This document shows, in pieces, positions 1 through 10,369 of a stretch of 64,000 nucleotides of DNA. The translations under genes were made by a program, and so were the position numbers. The stretch is from Euonymus europaeus (taxonomy: Eukaryota; Streptophyta; Magnoliopsida; Celastrales; Celastraceae), in assembly GCA_963580455.1 (NCBI GenBank), contig OY756969.1, positions 10,927,501 through 10,991,500 of the forward strand. Direction: 5' to 3'. Under the pieces are notes generated by a model, which made no database searches, was not told where the DNA came from, and saw only the letters and a program-made list of their open reading frames with translations. How positions within the stretch are numbered: position 1 is the stretch's first letter; the number at the start of each line of letters is the position of its first letter.

Positions 1-1431
1 TAGATATACAATCTTACACCTGAATATAATTGATACAAGGGGGGTTAAGTCTTGAAATAGATAAAAATTAAGACGAAGAAATTGATGTTAAGAACAAGAA
101 TGAGAATTGATATTAATGAAAATAATAGCTAAGACTCACTATCCACCACAAGACATTCAAACAATTTATAAGAAATAATAGATTAAAAATTTAAACAAGC
201 ATATGATGACAACATTCACAACAAGGTCATGGCCAAACTCAAGTTGTATGATTCTCTCTTAATTGCATGTAAAGTGTATGGTGTATACCTCATTACGTGT
301 ATTCTTAATCGAAATCTAGCATGGCGTCTGCATCAATCAACAATCAAGAATCCAATAAGAGCAAAGAGAATATGAATGTCACAAGAATCCTAATACATGG
401 TATTTGTACTTAGGTATTCAAGAATTGATTTTTCATAATTCATTTTCAACTGAATTATATGTTGCAAGAAAGAACATATTCAACAAGGCAATTGACCATG
501 TTCTACAACAATTAATTCTAATACATGCTTCAAAGTTAGCTACTCAAAGAAACACAATACTAGAACTCACATAACATTGAAAAATCAAATTCATCATGCT
601 TGTAGAAATTGAAATCCACACACAACTTATAAAATTGAAAGCATGCTTGGGCTTCAAGACAAGCCCTAACTAACAAGAGTTTAGTTATACATAACCAAAT
701 AAAACATGAAACATAAAAACATAAGTACAAACACAAGCCTTGTTTTCTTCTTTTCCTTCTCCACTTTTTGCCTCCAATTCTTCTCCTTCTTTCCTTCTTG
801 TCTCCAAGCTCCCCCTCCTAGCTCCTACTCCTCTCTATTTATAGAGAAAATGAGCACATAGTGGAGGAGTTAGTGCCATCTTTTGGTGGTGGATTGTCCA
901 TCAAATTGGTGTGGTGGATTGTCCACTCTTTGAATGGAAATGGTATCATCAATGACATCAACATCCAATTACACACTAATCTTGTAACTACATTATGGGC
1001 CTAAACGAAGCCTATTATGAACTCAAACCCTTCATCAATAATGTAGATACAAATGTGTAGATAATTATGGGCTTTTGAATGACTCCATTTGGATATCAGA
1101 AGCTCAAGTTATGGGCTTCTAAAGGTCTGGTCTGCAAGCAGAAATTCTGCTTCGGATATAACTTCCAAACTTGACTTCAAGGCAACCCTTAGAGGCCCAA
1201 ATGAACTCCGATTTCTGTGAACCAATCCTTCCTGAAAAGCTTGAAGTGTCCTCTAAACATTTGCTGAAGATCAAATCTCATTCCGACAGCTCTTACTGCC
1301 TCTTAACCTGCAAAACATCCAAGAAGATCTTAAGTACAATAATCTTTGAAAATTCAGCTTTTAAGCACAATTTCTTGGCATTGCTTGGTAGTATTTTATC
1401 ACTTTAAAAACATATATTCTGGCACTTATCA
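1..1431 (-). mobile_element. Athila-type LTR, copy A (truncated by window start)
   Basis: This segment is collinear and highly similar to 8930-10358 and 27320-28742, the two LTRs of the Athila element further right. It ends with the same terminal bases (GGCACTTATCA) at 1431. About 100 bases of the LTR start lie outside the window. A TATA-like box on the minus strand (CTATAAATAG, 835-844) sits at the same place as in the other copies. No primer-binding site or polypurine tract follows position 1431. It is therefore either a solo LTR or the 5' LTR of a minus-strand element whose body lies to the left. Short ORFs inside it recur in all three copies and look incidental. Confidence 0.85.
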
Positions 1432-1842
1432 ATAACTTCTTGTTCATGCTGAAGAGCCAATTTAGCCGAACCATGGGTAACTTGATTGGCACTCCTCCTA
1501 ACATGACACACCTCTATGCTAGAAAACCTCAACATTAGAACACGGGCATCCACAACAAAAGCTCCTCTAGGAAGAAAACAATATGCCACACTGTTTATAT
1601 GATCAACAGCAGTGAAGGAGTCACTTTCAACGCAAATCTCAGTGAATCCCATCTCAAGAGCCAACTGCATCGCGTACACAAGAGCCTCCGCTTCTACCTG
1701 AATGACATCCCTTGTAAACAAGCCTTTTTTCATTGCTGAGGCAAGGACATCTCCTTCCTGATCTCGAAAAATTACCCCAAGGCCCACTGAACTTTTTGAG
1801 AGAGCACCATCACAATTCACCTTCAAGACCTTTACTTTGATT
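1432..1842 (-). pseudogene. RNase H domain fragment of a LINE-type element
   Basis: The minus-strand reading frame encodes a plant RVT_3 / RNase H-like domain of the kind found at the 3' end of L1-type LINEs. The expected acidic residues are visible: Asp in NCDGA near the start, Glu in VEAEALVYAM, and Asp in ESDS. A degenerate carboxy motif (NQVTHGSAKLA) follows. There is no ATG; the frame opens after a TGA near 1845. The coding sequence runs into the Athila LTR at 1431, so the 3' end is cut off there. No reverse transcriptase is visible upstream. I read it as a 5'-truncated LINE remnant. A host-derived RNase H-like fragment is the alternative. Confidence 0.65.
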
Positions 1843-1845
1843 AGC

Positions 1846-3065
1846 TGTCATGAACATATCATTATGGAATTCTTTCAATTCTTCTTATCAAAGCATATTA
1901 ACAAATCAACACAATAGAAATCTTGGAATGTCTCTATCTCATCTTAGATCACTGAGGAACACGAATAGAAATCAAAATTACTAGAAGAAATTACTAGAAG
2001 TAAAACAAGAGGACATGAAATGTATGGCACAAACTGAAATTAACAACACAAGCACAGTAGAAATATACACAGTTGACAAAAGAAATGATTACACATTCAT
2101 GTTATCCTCTCTCCATTGGAGAAAAGAGGCCTCATAGGGCTTATCTCCTTCTCAACTTGAATCACAGAGGAGAAAGCAAGAAATCTTTTTAAAAAAAACA
2201 AACTGCTGGCCAGAAACAAAGGGCAGAAGCGCTCTTTAAAAACAGTGATCTCCCTTCTCTAGAATTCTAGAATTTTCACTCTGTTTTTTTTTTTTTTGAC
2301 CTTTTTTCTTCAAGATCTCCCAAAAGAATCCATTTCATCCAATCCATAAACACCTAAAAAAATCCCAACCGTAAGAAGAGATCCCCCCAAAATCCCAGAA
2401 TTTTCCTCCTTAAAAACCCATTCTGAAATCGTATTTCCAGAAGATTGAAAACAACAAAAAGAAAAAAAATCAAAAGTTCCCCCCTTCTTCAAGCATTTTC
2501 TCTCCCTATTTATACCACAAAACTCAAATCAAAATTCCTCAAAATCAACACATGCGGCATCCGTTGTCAACCCGAATCATCTTTTTGTTTGAATTTCGGT
2601 GCCCTCTCCCCTTTTTCCAACTCGGGCGCTCCTCTCCTTTCTTCCTAGCCATTGCACCGGCGTCCCCACCGTTTCTTCCGTCTTTTCCTTGTGGTCAGTG
2701 CACTCTCTCTCCTCCGTTTCTATTTCTTTCATTAGGTTTTGGCTTGGGTAAATGTGGCTTGGGCTGGGCTTCTAGCATTTAGGTTAACTAAGGGTTTGGA
2801 CCTGGCCGGGCTGTTCTAATGGATGGTGAAAATGGGCTTATTTTGCTGGATTGGTTCTTTGGACTCAAATGGTGCACTTATTGGACCAACATAAAAGCAA
2901 AATATAACAAAATAATTTGTAAGCTAAACAAATGAGTTTTGTTTGGGCTTTCTATTTACTTGGGTTGAGGTTTTAAGTGGACTCATAAAATGTGTAAATT
3001 GTTTGAGGTTTTAAAATTTGAAATTTTATGGTCTTTTAAGCTTTGACAAAAATTGGGATACAACA
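1846..3065 (-). other. LTR-like promoter segment, possible solo LTR
   Basis: No protein is recognised here. On the minus strand the segment starts TGTTGTATCCC (3065) and ends ATGACA (1846), so it has TG...CA ends. It also contains a good TATA box (TATAAATAG, minus, 2507-2515), with pyrimidine-rich DNA downstream. That arrangement fits an LTR with U3, R and U5. No 5-bp target duplication is seen (TTAGC on the left, ACCAG on the right), and no primer site follows position 1846. The short ORFs here have low-complexity compositions and are not called. Confidence 0.35.
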
Positions 3066-3747
3066 ACCAGCAATTCATAATCTTGACAAAACTAGAAGTA
3101 CTCCAGATAATTATGACTTTGAAGTCAACAAAATGACTTCAAAAACTACTCCACCAGATCTTTTGTTAGAAGAAAAAAACCAAATCAAATGAAATATAAT
3201 GCTGATACCATATAGATGGTATGTTGGATTATAATATTATTATCAATTACAACAAATGACTATGATAAGCAATGCTTACAAAACAAAAATGGATACGACT
3301 GATCAGGCTATTGCAAACTTAATTGTTGTTGGCTTTACAGGTCAATTAAAAGGATGGTGGGATTACCACCTTACATATGCCCAACAAAATGAAATTCTTA
3401 ATGTTGTTAAGATTACTTCTGATGGCACATTTATCAAAACAGAATTTGGTGAAGAAATCCAAGATGCTATTGCCACACTAATCTTTTCAATATCAAAACA
3501 TTTTCTAGGAGATCCTTCTAGCATTAGAGATAGATATTCAGAACTTTTAGTAAATCTTTATGATTTCCAACAATATAAAGATACCTTTTTCACTAGAGTT
3601 ATGATGCGTCCTGATAATAATCAAGCTTTTTGGAAAGAAAAATTATTAGCTGGTCTTTGTATATTATTAGGAGATAAAGCTAGGAAAAAGATTAAATCCA
3701 TGAACAATAATCAAATTCTTTATGATCAAATAACTAGTATGTTCTGA
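3066..3747 (+). pseudogene. Pararetrovirus-like / retroelement capsid (Gag) region, 5' part
   Basis: The 163-residue frame at 3256-3747 contains a block (GFTGQLKGWWD) followed by an HFLGDPSS-type segment and FWKEKLLAGL. This arrangement is familiar from coat-protein/Gag regions of plant endogenous pararetrovirus-like (Caulimoviridae, petuvirus-type) polyproteins. Related coding sequence continues upstream to about 3066 but is broken by stops and a frameshift around 3190-3240. The first ATG of the frame is not likely to be the original start. The frame ends at 3747, and the related sequence continues in other frames. The family assignment is from memory of the motif pattern; a retrotransposon Gag of a related lineage is the alternative. 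It is clearly non-functional. Confidence 0.55.
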
Positions 3748-4373
3748 TATTAAGGTACAAAAACAATTAAAATATGAACAAACTAAGTCCAAGAATGAAT
3801 TAGGATCATTATGTAAACAATTTGGTTATGAAGAAAATTGTACTAAGAAAAAAATTTATACTAAAAGGTATTAAACCTACTCAATTTTGATCTAGGTTTT
3901 ATAAGAAATCTTATACTCCAAAACTATCTAGTACACAAATAGAAAATACAAAAACAAAGTCCAATCCTAAGGAAAACAAAACTAACCAAGTGGTTTGTTT
4001 CAAATATAATACACCAGGTCATTATGCAAAATATTGTAGAGTTCGCAATCGAATCAATGAGTTAGAATTTGATGAAAATATTATTGCAAAATTATATTCA
4101 ATTCTTATTGATACTGATAACGAATCATCACTATCTCTTTCTGACAATGAACATCAATATGATGATATCCTCTCTTCATCTTCTGACCCTGAAATAAACA
4201 TGCTTTCTGGGGATCAAGAATTCTTTTTAGAAGTTGTCAATCACATTGATGATTCCACGGTGAAACTAGCTTATTTGGACAAATTAAAAAAAAAATTATT
4301 TAATTCTGATAATAAGGTTGCACCACCAAAAACAACCTATAATTTGAAGGAAATTCTATCTAAACATGATTAA
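3748..4373 (+). pseudogene. Pararetrovirus-like zinc-knuckle and acidic region
   Basis: After frame disruptions between 3748 and 3990, a 127-residue frame carries a single CCHC-type zinc knuckle (CFKYNTPGHYAKYC). Its second cysteine is replaced by tyrosine, so zinc binding should be lost. A Ser/Asp/Glu-rich stretch follows (about 4120-4200), as is usual between the nucleic-acid-binding knuckle and the protease in plant pararetrovirus-like polyproteins. It lies directly downstream of the capsid-like segment and in the same orientation, so it belongs to the same decayed polyprotein. The frame closes with a stop at 4371-4373. Confidence 0.5.
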
Positions 4374-5050
4374 AATATAGGACTCTCTCAGACTCTTGAT
4401 CTTCAACACCTTCAAATGGAAATTTCTGCGATAAGAATAGAACTCAACACTCTTGGAAATCAACAAAGGAATGATTGATGGAAGATAAATGAATTAGTCT
4501 CAATCATTATTGACAAAAGAAAAGGAATAATTACATCTGAAACACCTAGTGAATTAGATGACATTGGAAGAATTAATAAATTAGAAACAGAAGGAATTTT
4601 AGTTGAGAGTTCTTATAAAAATGACCAAACTTTTATTGGATTATTATCTCAAGTCACTAGTCAAAAATGGTTCATCAAAATTATAATTGTCATTCAAGAT
4701 TCTTATTCCTTTGATACAATGGCTTTAGTAGATTCTGGTGCATACTTAAATTTTCTGCGATCTGATTTGGTTCCCTATTATTTTTGGGAAAAAACAATTG
4801 AAGGTATAAAATCTGCAGCTGGTGAACACCTTAAAATTCTTTACAAATTATCGAATGTTACAATTAAAAATTCTGATATCACATTTAATACAAGTTTTCT
4901 TGGTGCTAAAAATATGTTATCTTAGGAACACCATGTCTTAATCTCAACAAACCATTTCAAGTAGATCATGATGACATTCATACTTCTTTATTTGACAAAA
5001 ATTTATTCTTTCTGTTTTTACAAAAATTTGGCTCTGATACCATAGAGCCA
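4374..5050 (+). pseudogene. Pararetrovirus-like aspartic protease region, truncated
   Basis: The frame at 4719-4925 contains an aspartic-protease active-site motif (ALVDSGAYLNF), followed by segments typical of the retropepsin fold. Related sequence with stops precedes it. No reverse transcriptase or RNase H follows; recognisable coding ends by about 5000. A reversed initiator-Met tRNA primer motif (GCTCTGATACCA on the plus strand, 5032-5043) sits at the end of the region. It points in the opposite direction to the coding sequence and may mark a junction with another element. The polyprotein is thus truncated after the protease. No complete viral gene is present. Confidence 0.5.
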
Positions 5051-5677
5051 TATATATTATGATGACATTCATATATATATCTCTATGTTATGGGTGTGTG
5101 TAATATATGTATATGCCTCAACTTTTGGTCGAATGATTAACCACAAAAAGTGGAGAGATAAAAAGGGACATGAGTGGTTGGGGTAGGTGAAGAAAAACAA
5201 ACAAAAAAAAATAGGAAACGGGGGAGAGTGGTTGAGGGGATGAGAAAGAAACAAAAAAGGAGAAAATAAAAAGTAAGAAAAGGAGAAAAGAAACGAAGAT
5301 CTAGATCAAAAGAAAAAGAGAGCGAACCGAGAAAAGAGAAGGAAAAAAGATAAAACGAAAGAAGAAAAGGAAAGAATGAAGAGAGTTGAGAGAAGAGGAG
5401 GAGAAAAGCCGGAAGCTTGGTGAGGCTTCTTGAGGAGAAAATGATGGGTTCATACCCATAAAAGTCATGCATGCAACATGCAATCACCAAACCAAGCACT
5501 TCAACAATGGTGTGCCACCACCCACCCACCAACCAGCCACTAGCCACCTACCACTCACCAACTATCCAACTAAGTCTCCATGTTTTGTCAAAGTTGGGCA
5601 CTGTCCAAGCGTTGTTTGTCAACAACTACATCTCCTTCTATAACTTAGTTTAGTTTGTTCATACTTATGTAATATCG
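5051..5677. other. Non-coding stretch with purine-rich tract; probably U3 of the copia LTR
   Basis: The stretch 5150-5430 is strongly purine-rich on the plus strand (runs of GA and A). This creates long, meaningless Phe/Leu/Ser-rich ORFs on the minus strand. The rest (5430-5677) is CA-rich and has no coding signal. Because a TATA box and an LTR end follow at 5679-5956, part of this stretch is presumably the U3 of the copia LTR. I cannot place its TG start. Confidence 0.4.
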
Positions 5678-5956
5678 CTATATAAAATTTGAGCGTGGTG
5701 GAGATATGTGGTGCAGTGAGTCAGAAAGAAAAGAAAATAAAAACAGAATATTTTTGTGAGAGAGTTCTGGTGCAAGTAGAGGCACCAGTGAGTGAATGTG
5801 AGTTGAGTTTGTGTTCTCCTCGTCCTGTATTATGTCTAAATAAGAGTGCTCTCTCCCGTGGACGTAGGTCTTTAGTGACCGAACCATGTATAACTTTGTG
5901 TATTTCTTTTGTTTTGGTTTTCATTGTTTGTGTCATATTGATCAGTATTCTCAACA
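5678..5956 (+). promoter_or_regulatory. Copia 5' LTR: TATA box to LTR end (R-U5)
   Basis: A TATA box (CTATATAAAA, 5678-5687) is followed by about 270 bases ending in TCAACA at 5956. This is the expected LTR terminus immediately before a primer-binding site. The CTCTCCCGTGGACGTAGG segment (5851-5868) and the T-rich end resemble U5 regions of plant copia LTRs. Transcription would start about 30 bases after the TATA box and run into the gag pseudogene at 6572. The matching 3' LTR is absent because the copia body is cut at 8829. Confidence 0.6.
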
Positions 5957-5958
5957 AG

Positions 5959-5970
5959 TGGTATCGGAAC
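5959..5970 (+). other. Copia primer-binding site (initiator-Met tRNA type)
   Basis: TGGTATCGGAAC matches the classic TGGTATCAGAGC primer site at 10 of 12 positions. It starts two bases after the LTR end (TCAACA, 5956). Its place between LTR and gag is as expected for minus-strand priming by tRNA-iMet. Confidence 0.7.
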
Positions 5971-6571
5971 CAAAGGTTTGGATTTCCAGCTACCAAAAAT
6001 CTTCTCGAACAGAAAAAGAGCAACTTTTGCTCTGGGTCAATTTATCGACTTCAACAAAATCCAATTTTGAACACATCTGAGTGTTCTCCATCACCATACG
6101 AGTCTTCTGGTTCAAAAATCATCGCAAAAGGACTCGAGGTGAGTCACACTCTCCCTCTGAAGTTTTGAGGTACTATTCACGTATATGGAGGTTGAAGACG
6201 AAGCCACGTCAGCGCCACATCATTCACCACGTTAACAAATTTGACACATCATTGCACCACGTTAATGGACACGTCAGCACTGCCACCTCATCAATTGTGC
6301 CATGTCATCAAACAGTGTTAGTTAACTTTTAGTTGATTGTTAGTCAACAGTCAAGTCCGGTTTAAGTTGCAAAAACTTTTACTGACCGGTTTGGTAATAT
6401 TTGGACCGGTTTTCAGGAAGGTCAAACCAGTTCTCAATGTTTTTGATCATTTCGGACGCAACCGTGCTATCGATTTTGCAAGATTTCTTTCCAAAATTTT
6501 GGTGTTTCTCGGTTGAGCTTGAAATCAAAACTTTTTCAGTGGAAGCTTCTACATGAGAGTCATAAGAAGCC

Positions 6572-7255
6572 ATGATGAAGTTGACTCCTACAACTTATGC
6601 ACTATGGAAACCTTAGATTAAGAATTTTTTGAATTGTAGAGATCTGGCAGATCCCTTGGAGAATAAAGGGAAGAAGCCGGATTAAGTTAAAGTTGCGGAA
6701 TGGACGAAGAGAAACAAGAAGATGATCGGTCAAATCAGAAATTGGATCGATCACGTTATTTTTCACCATGTTGCACAGGAGACAAGTGCATATGATCTCT
6801 GGAAGAAGCTGGAGAACATGTACCAAGCCAAGACTGCTCGAAATAAAGCTCTTTTGGTTAGATGCGTTGTCAATTTGAAGTTGAAAAATGGTACTTCTGT
6901 AGCTTAACATACCAATGAGTTACAAAACTTGGTGAATCAGCTTGTAGCTATCAAGTTCATTCTTAATGATGAAGAATATGCCCAACTACTTCTCAATTCT
7001 TTATAAGAAAGTTCGGAGACGCTGGTGGTCTCCCTCATTAACTCAACACCCGGAGGCAAACTTACCATGGAAATGCTCTTTGATGCTTTATTCAACGAAA
7101 AGTCTCGAAGGAAGGAATTGGGCATAGATCAGTCTCATGCCCTTGTTACTAAAAGCAGAGGACGACCTCAAGGAAGAGGCAATAGTAGAGGCAGAAGTAA
7201 AAACCAAGGACGAATACATGATCATGGAAAGTCCACCGATGGCAGAAGACAATAA
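6572..7255 (+). pseudogene. Ty1/copia gag (UBN2-type), nonsense-ridden
   Basis: Starting at an ATG (6572), one continuous reading frame encodes a copia Gag of the UBN2 / Retrotran_gag_2 type. The block AYDLWKKLENMY is its hallmark, followed by ELQNLVNQL-like and GKLTMEMLFDALFNEKSRRK segments and a basic RGRPQGRG tail. In-frame stops occur at 6614, 6683, 6905, 7004 and 7253, but there is no frameshift within this part. Such nonsense-only decay suggests point mutation, for example deamination of methylated cytosine, more than indels. The protein would form the nucleocapsid core of the virus-like particle. The copy is dead. Confidence 0.85.
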
Positions 7256-7852
7256 AAAAGCAAGTACAAATGTTACCACTATGGCATTGAAGGCCAGATA
7301 AAGAAGAATTGTCGGAAGTTACAAAGGGAGCAATGTCAAAGTAGCTCTGAATCTAAGAATGAAAATGGTGAAACTTTGGTCACCATTTCAGAAGATGTAG
7401 CACTACTCTCTTGAAATGAAGATACGTGCTTACATGCAGCAAGCCACGATCCTGAGTGGGTGATCGACACTGCTGCATCGCACCACGCCACTCCAAAAAT
7501 TGATTTCTTCACTTCGTAAAAAATCGGTGATTTTGGTACAGTGAAGATGGGCAACGATAGTTTTGCCAAGATTTTGTCCATTGGTGATGTGCATGTCAAA
7601 AGGAATCTTGGAAGCGCTATGGTGTTGAAGGAAGTTCGACACGTCTCATACCTCCAGTTCAATATTATTGTTGTGAATGCTCTTAATAAACAGGGCTATC
7701 ACAATCATTTTGGTAATGACACCTGGAAGTTGACGAAAGGTGCTTTGACTTATGTCATAGGACATATTTGTGGCACATTGTACAGAACACAAGCCAAAGT
7801 ATGTTCAAAAAGCATCAATGCTGTGGAGGAAGAGACTTCTCCAAATATCTAG
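7256..7852 (+). pseudogene. Copia zinc knuckle and aspartic protease
   Basis: The same reading frame continues from gag. A degenerate zinc knuckle (CYHYGIEGQIKKNC, about 7267-7308) has lost its second Cys (now Tyr) and its His (now Gln). The protease active site follows as WVIDTAASHH, where the usual third residue Gly is replaced by Ala. Then comes a typical GxVxMGN-like segment (GTVKMGNDS). Stops are at 7412, 7517 and 7850. This part would process the Gag-Pol polyprotein, but active-site and knuckle changes plus the stops make it non-functional. Confidence 0.8.
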
Positions 7853-8829
7853 CACAAGAGACTCGGTCACATGAGAGAAAAAGGGTTATCCACCATGTCA
7901 AAGAAGGCACTCAACACAGTGTCTAAAGATATTCTGCTGAACCCATGTAATCATTGCTTATTCGGGAAGCAGCACATAGTCTCATTCAATACCTTTTCCA
8001 CGAAAAGATTAGAGTTGCTGAGTTTGGTACACTTCAATGTATGTGGTCCTCTAGAAGAAGAATCTTTGGGAGATAACAGATATTTCCTGACCTTTATTAA
8101 TGATGTTGGAAGGAAGGTGTGGGTAATTTTCTCAGAACCAAGGATTAGGTGTTCGAGAATTTCAAGAATTTTCACGTTATGGTGGAAAGGGAGACCAAAT
8201 ATCAGTTGAAGTGCCTCCGATCAGACAATGGAGGCGAGGATGTTTCTAGGAAATTTGAAGAATACTATGCTAAAAGCGGTATTCGGCACGAGTAGACAGT
8301 CCCACGTACCCCAAAAACATAATGGTGTAGCCGAGATGATGAATCAGACTATTATGGAATGAGCAAGGTGTATGCTAGGTATGGCAAAGTTGGCGAAGTC
8401 ATTCTGGAGAGAAGCAGTTCGTGTGGCCTGTTACCTGGTCAACTGATCAACGTCAGCACCTCTGAATTTTGAAATTCCAGAGAAGGTGTGGTCTGCAAGA
8501 AATATTTCTTACTCTCACTTGAGAGTATTTGGGTGCAAAGCTTTTGCACATGTATCCAAGGAGCAGAGACAGAAGCTTGACAGCATATCCAGTCCTTGCA
8601 TTTTCATCAGCTATGGAGATGATGAATTTAGATAGAGACTATGGCAACCAACTGATAAGAAGGTTATTAGAAGTAGGGATGTTGCGTTCCATGAGAATGA
8701 AGTGTTTGAAGACTTGGAAAAATCCACCAAGTTCATTGCTCCTAGTGTTTCAAACACTATCTCAGATTCTGCACCAGTGATTCCTGCATATAATGATGAA
8801 TTGCATAAGGAAGATCTAGAAGAAGATCA
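7853..8829 (+). pseudogene. Copia GAG-pre-integrase and integrase, truncated
   Basis: The frame continues with a GAG-pre-integrase zinc-binding segment (HKRLGHMREKGL ... CNHCLFGKQHIVSF) and the integrase core start (LVHFNVCGPL, YFLTFINDVGRKVWV). The first indel is near 8142. After it the second catalytic region is readable as RSDNGGED near 8217. The later part encodes the region before RT (VFGCKAFAHVSK type, then RSRDVAFHENEVF) in shifting frames. The coding sequence stops dead at 8829, where the Athila LTR begins. RT and RNase H are absent, and I do not find them on the far side of the Athila element. Confidence 0.8.
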
Positions 8830-10358
8830 TGTTATGTCGTTAGTAACAATTTAAAATAACCTTACAAATGTACAATTAATATATATAGTGACCAAGTAAG
8901 AGTCGATCCCACAAGGAGTGATGCTAATAGATATACAATCTTACACTTGAATATAATTGATACAAGGGGGTTAAGTCCTGTAATAGATAAAAATTAAGAC
9001 AAAGAAATTAACGTTAAGAACAAGAATGAGAATTAATGAAAACAATTGCTAAGACTCACTATCCACCACAAAACATTCAAACAATTTATAAGAAATAATA
9101 GACTAACAATTTAAACAAGCATACGATGACAACATTCACAACAAGGTCATGGCCAAACTCAAGTTGTATGATTCTCTCTTAATTGCATGTAAAGTGTATG
9201 GCGTCTACCTCATTACGTGTATTCTTAATTAAAATCTAGCATGACATCTGCATCAATCAACAATCAAGAATCCAATAAGAGTAAAGAGAATATGAATGTC
9301 ACAAGAATCCTAATACATGGTATTTGTAATTCGGTATTCAAGAATTGATTTTTCATAATTCATTTTCAACTGAATTATATGTTGCAAGAAAGAACATATT
9401 CAACAAGGAAATTTACCATGTTCTACAACAATTAATTCCAATACATGTTTCAAAGTTAGCTACTCAAAGAAACACAATACTAGAACTCACATATCATGAA
9501 AAAAATCAAATTCATCATGCTTGTAGAAATTGAAATCCACACAACTTATAAAATTGAAAGCATGCTTAGGGCTTCAAGACAAGCCCTAACTAATAATAGT
9601 TCAGTTATACATAACCAAATAAAACATGAAACATAAAAACATAATTACAAAAATAAGTACAAACACAAGCCTTGTTTTCTTCTTTTCCTTCTCCTCTTTT
9701 TGCCTCCAATCCTTCTCCTTCTTTGCTTCTTCAAGCTCTCCCTCCTAGCTCCTACTCCTCTCTATTTATAGAGAAAATGAGTACATAGTGGAGGAGTTAG
9801 TGCCATCTTTTGGTGGTGGATTTTCCATCAAATTCGTATGGTGGATTGTCCACTCTTTGAATCGAAATGGTATCATCAATGACATCAACTTCCAATTATA
9901 GATTAATTTTGTAACTGCATTCTGAGCCTAAAAAAAGCCTATTATTAACTCAAACCCTTCATCAATATTGTAGATACAAATGTGTAGATAATTATGGGCT
10001 TTTGAAGCACTCAATTGGGACATCAGACGCTCAAGTTATGGGCTTCTTAAGGTCTGGTCTTCAAACAAAAATTCTGCTTCGGATATAACTTCCAAACTTG
10101 ACTTCGAGGCAACCTTTAGAGGCCCAAATGAACTCAGATTTTTGTGAACCAGCACTTCCTGCAAATATTGAAGTGTCCTCTAAAAATTTGCTGAAGATAG
10201 AATCTCATTCTGACAGCTCTTACTACCTCTTAACCTGCAAAACATCCAAGAAGATCTTAAGTACAATAATCTTGAAAATTCAGCTTTTAAGCACAATTTC
10301 TTGGCATTGCTTTGGTAGTATTTTAGCACTTTAAGAATGTATATTCTGGCACTTATCA
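8830..10358 (-). mobile_element. Athila 3' LTR (copy B)
   Basis: The plus strand starts TGTTATGTCGTTAGT and ends ACTTATCA. It is highly similar to 27223-28742, with scattered substitutions and small indels. A TATA-like box lies on the minus strand at 9762-9771. It replaces the continuation of the copia element at its left edge. The polypurine tract abuts its right edge, which identifies it as the 3' LTR of the minus-strand element. Confidence 0.93.
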
Positions 10359-10369
10359 CAACCCCCAAC
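10359..10369 (-). other. Athila polypurine tract
   Basis: On the minus strand GTTGGGGGTTG directly precedes the 3' LTR start (TGATAAGTGCC). This is the plus-strand priming site of reverse transcription. Position and G-run are as expected, although two T residues interrupt the purines. Confidence 0.7.

Noticed and set aside
1171..1407. 78-aa ORF conserved at 10098-10334 and 28482-28718
   Set aside because: It lies inside all three Athila LTR copies, and its sequence varies by frameshift at the end. LTR homology explains the recurrence.
2310..2782. Overlapping short ORFs on both strands
   Set aside because: They surround a TATA box in an LTR-like segment, have no recognisable family, and none shows a consistent frame.
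5069..5547. Long minus-strand ORFs rich in Phe, Leu and Ser
   Set aside because: They are the complement of a purine-rich low-complexity tract and have no domain signal.
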